Translations under genes and position numbers: made by a program
The notes under the pieces: model-generated
The model's input: the letters and a program-made list of their open reading frames with translations, nothing else
Database searches by the model: none
Told to the model about the DNA's origin: nothing
Shown: piece after piece, positions 41,787 through 43,585 of the stretch
Position numbering within the stretch: the first letter of the stretch is position 1
Layout: each line of letters opens with the position of its first letter
Assembly (NCBI GenBank): GCA_021773055.1
Contig: JAJFKV010000045.1
Coordinates: forward strand, 1-43,585
From: Woeseiaceae bacterium
GTDB lineage: Bacteria; Pseudomonadota; Gammaproteobacteria; Steroidobacterales; Woeseiaceae
Direction: 5' to 3'
Length of the DNA: 43,585 nt

Positions 41787-42459
41787 TGTTCCCGATGGCT
41801 GCGATCTCAGAGAGTGGACCTGCGTGAAGGACGATTACCCTGAAATCGGTGGGTTGCTCAGAGAGCGGCGGAAATACCACGGCTGGAGGCTCGGGGATGT
41901 TGCAGAGATGACAGGCTTATCTGTCTCGACGATTTCCAAAATTGAGACCGGACAGATGTCCCCCACCTACGACAAGATCATTCAAATAGCCAAGGGACTG
42001 AAGATCGAAATAGCGGACCTTTTTGAAGCGAAGGAAAGGGCGGATGGTTACAAACACATCATGGGGCGCCGTAGTGTCGCTCACGGTATTGAGGGGCTGA
42101 GCCAGACTTCCGGTCCGTATACCTATACTTATCTCTGCAACGAGCTGGCACACAAACAGATTGTTCCTATCATTGTAAAGGTAGGCGCTCGATCGATGGA
42201 GGAAGTCGGGGAGTTGCACCGGTTCCCAGGCGAGCAGTTTCTCTACGTCGTAAGCGGCTCGATTCGTGTGTATTCAGAGTTCTACGAACCTTCTGATCTG
42301 AAACAAGGCGACAGCATGTATCTGGACAGTACGATGGGCCACGGGCTCACTTCCACGAGCGAAGAAGATGCTGTTGTCTTGGTAAACCATGCCAGCGATA
42401 CACCCAATCTGTCACAGACCGTCCGGGAGATCATTCGAGAGCGAATGCTGTCGGAGTAA
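41770..42459 (+). CDS. XRE-family regulator with C-terminal cupin
   Basis: A 229-residue protein with an N-terminal XRE helix-turn-helix (RRKYHGWRLGDVAEMTG, SVSTISKIETGQMSPTYDK) at about 32-68 and a C-terminal cupin (FPGEQFLYVVSGSIRVYSEF). PuuR-type members control amino acid or polyamine catabolism; the cupin binds the ligand. No strong ribosome-binding site precedes ATG 41770; GTG 41824 is an alternative start. It overlaps the AraC-type gene by 17 bp, so the two regulators are likely co-transcribed. Its target could be the S15-like/epimerase operon or the aminotransferase gene that ends 16 bp away. Confidence 0.9.
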   Translation: MRSGFDVPDGCDLREWTCVKDDYPEIGGLLRERRKYHGWRLGDVAEMTGLSVSTISKIETGQMSPTYDKIIQIAKGLKIEIADLFEAKERADGYKHIMGRRSVAHGIEGLSQTSGPYTYTYLCNELAHKQIVPIIVKVGARSMEEVGELHRFPGEQFLYVVSGSIRVYSEFYEPSDLKQGDSMYLDSTMGHGLTSTSEEDAVVLVNHASDTPNLSQTVREIIRERMLSE

Positions 42460-42474
42460 GATGTCGTTCGCTAC

Positions 42475-43585
42475 CTACGAACGATAGGCATCAATGACCT
42501 TGCCAATTGCGTCAGCGATCAAACCTGTATGTTCCAGAGTCAGACCTTCATTCCACCATATCGCAATAGTCTCTTTGCAGGCTCGTTCGGCCAATGGACA
42601 CAATTCCTCTTCAAAGTTGATGCGCTCATCTGCCGGTGAAAGTGTGAACGGCCAACCGCTGGAGCCAAATGTCCGGGCTTCGCTGATAACCGGGTACTTG
42701 TAGATGGGAATATCACCAGGATAGCCGTTGAAACAATCGACGCCCTCGGCCCGTAGCGTTTTCGCAAATTTCGCTCCGTCGACACCGATTTTTTCGAATT
42801 TGAGAGTGAAAACAAAAAGAAACGGAGTCTCAATGCAGTCGTCCCGAATACCGAGCAGTCGTATCTCCGAAACGGCCCCCAATTGTTTCGACAAATGACG
42901 GGCTGACAGTTGTCTCGCTCCGATCATTCTCTCCAATTTCTCTAGCTGCGCCAAACCAACTGCCGCCTGAAGCTCAGTCATGTGATAGTTAGGCGCGAGG
43001 AACAGATGATCTCTTCCTCCTTTGCTTCTTGGCCAGCCCTTGTCCATGCATTCGCGCATTCGCCGACCAAATCGTTCATCTTCATCGAAAACCACTATGC
43101 CGCCGTCGCCGGTCGTCATGTGTTTTGATTGTTGGAAGCTAAAACAGCCCACGTGCCCGATCGAACCGACGAGCCGCCCCTTGTATTGGGCCAAATGTGC
43201 CTGCGCGCAATCCTCAATCACCAATAGACCGTACTCTTCAGCCAGTTCCATTATTGGATCCATGTCGGCGGGGCAGCCGTAGATGTGGGTCACAATAATT
43301 GCTCGAGTCCGAGGCGTGATAGCCGCCTCTACTTTTTCGACGTCAATGTTTTGATCAAACGGGTCGATATCAACGAAAACAGGAATCGCCAACTGGCTAA
43401 TAATCGGAATAACACCGCCCATATCGGTAATAGGGGAGACGATTACTTCGTCACCCGGTTCTGGATTTAGGTAGATCAATGCAGCGTGAATAGCAGCCGT
43501 ACCACTGCTGGTTGCAACCGCGTGTTGCGTACCGATGAGCGTACTAAAGGCACATTCCAGTTCACCTACCTTGCTGCCACCGACA
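42475..43585 (-). CDS. DegT/DnrJ/EryC1-family PLP aminotransferase, partial
   Basis: The gene runs off the right edge of the window, so its N-terminus is missing; about 369 residues are present. The reading frame continues to 43585 through QHAVATSSGTAAIHAAL, the PLP-phosphate region. The catalytic lysine is in SFQQSKHMTTGDGG, and VIEDCAQAHLA holds the PLP-nitrogen Asp. Such enzymes transfer an amino group to keto-sugars or related cyclitols in surface polysaccharide or secondary-metabolite pathways. It faces away from the catabolic genes and may belong to another unit. It is convergent with the XRE-cupin gene, ending 15 bp past its stop. Confidence 0.9.
   Translation of the reverse strand, partial: VGGSKVGELECAFSTLIGTQHAVATSSGTAAIHAALIYLNPEPGDEVIVSPITDMGGVIPIISQLAIPVFVDIDPFDQNIDVEKVEAAITPRTRAIIVTHIYGCPADMDPIMELAEEYGLLVIEDCAQAHLAQYKGRLVGSIGHVGCFSFQQSKHMTTGDGGIVVFDEDERFGRRMRECMDKGWPRSKGGRDHLFLAPNYHMTELQAAVGLAQLEKLERMIGARQLSARHLSKQLGAVSEIRLLGIRDDCIETPFLFVFTLKFEKIGVDGAKFAKTLRAEGVDCFNGYPGDIPIYKYPVISEARTFGSSGWPFTLSPADERINFEEELCPLAERACKETIAIWWNEGLTLEHTGLIADAIGKVIDAYRS

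Noticed and set aside
1..43585. CRISPR array, insertion sequence or prophage
   Set aside because: No regularly spaced repeats, transposase, cas or phage structural genes were seen on either strand.

Overview
The window looks like a chromosome segment from a marine-type gammaproteobacterium with moderate GC content. This rests on the housekeeping gene ychF at the left edge, FadB/FadJ-type beta-oxidation, TonB-dependent uptake and lipoprotein signals; the exact lineage cannot be fixed from sequence alone. After ychF and a CAT-anticodon tRNA comes about 36 kb of densely packed catabolic genes. This stretch is bracketed by two direct copies of the tRNA 3' end plus its terminator (1218-1327 and 37408-37517), the usual footprint of a genomic island inserted at a tRNA gene. 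No intact integrase is visible between the copies.

Layout inside the bracket. (1) 1781-3082: a hotdog thioesterase, then a convergent operon of a secreted CocE/NonD (S15-like) hydrolase and a nitrilase-fold amidase. (2) 5321-13962, plus strand: D-aminoacylase-like amidohydrolase, TetR regulator, Asp/Glu-racemase-like protein, beta-lactamase-fold (S12) lipoprotein, beta-keto acid cleavage enzyme (BKACE), second S12 hydrolase and APC amino-acid permease. (3) 22202-13953, minus strand: TonB-dependent receptor, a terminator, S9 peptidase, S15-like lipoprotein, CPBP/CAAX membrane protease and a YkvI-like transporter. (4) 22405-26316, plus: acyl-CoA ligase, third S12 hydrolase, SDR. (5) 28318-26329, minus: a DgcA/DgcN pair for D-glutamate catabolism. 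(6) 28411-36003, plus: MaoC-like hydratase, M81 (MlrC-type) metallopeptidase, MFS transporter, M55 D-aminopeptidase (DppA type), thiolase and a FadJ-type multifunctional protein. A small ACT-like protein and an Lrp/AsnC regulator follow. Right of the second repeat are another dipeptide-epimerase-type enolase, another S15-like hydrolase, AraC and XRE-cupin regulators and a partial DegT-family aminotransferase.

How the parts may work together (inference). An outer-membrane receptor, several exported or lipidated serine hydrolases and inner-membrane transporters bring in and cut an unusual peptide. D-specific enzymes (D-aminoacylase-like, DppA, racemase-like, DgcN/DgcA) handle D-residues. Ligase, hydratase, dehydrogenase, thiolase and BKACE burn a carboxylic or acyl part. 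The combination of CPBP protease, S12 hydrolase, M81 peptidase and MFS transporter matches the four superfamilies of the microcystin-degrading mlrA/B/C/D set. I therefore propose an mlr-like D-peptide or lipopeptide catabolic island. Six copies of an 18-bp operator, ACTTAA-N6-TTAATT, stand upstream of nearly every transcription unit of the island, including its TetR gene, and suggest a single regulon.
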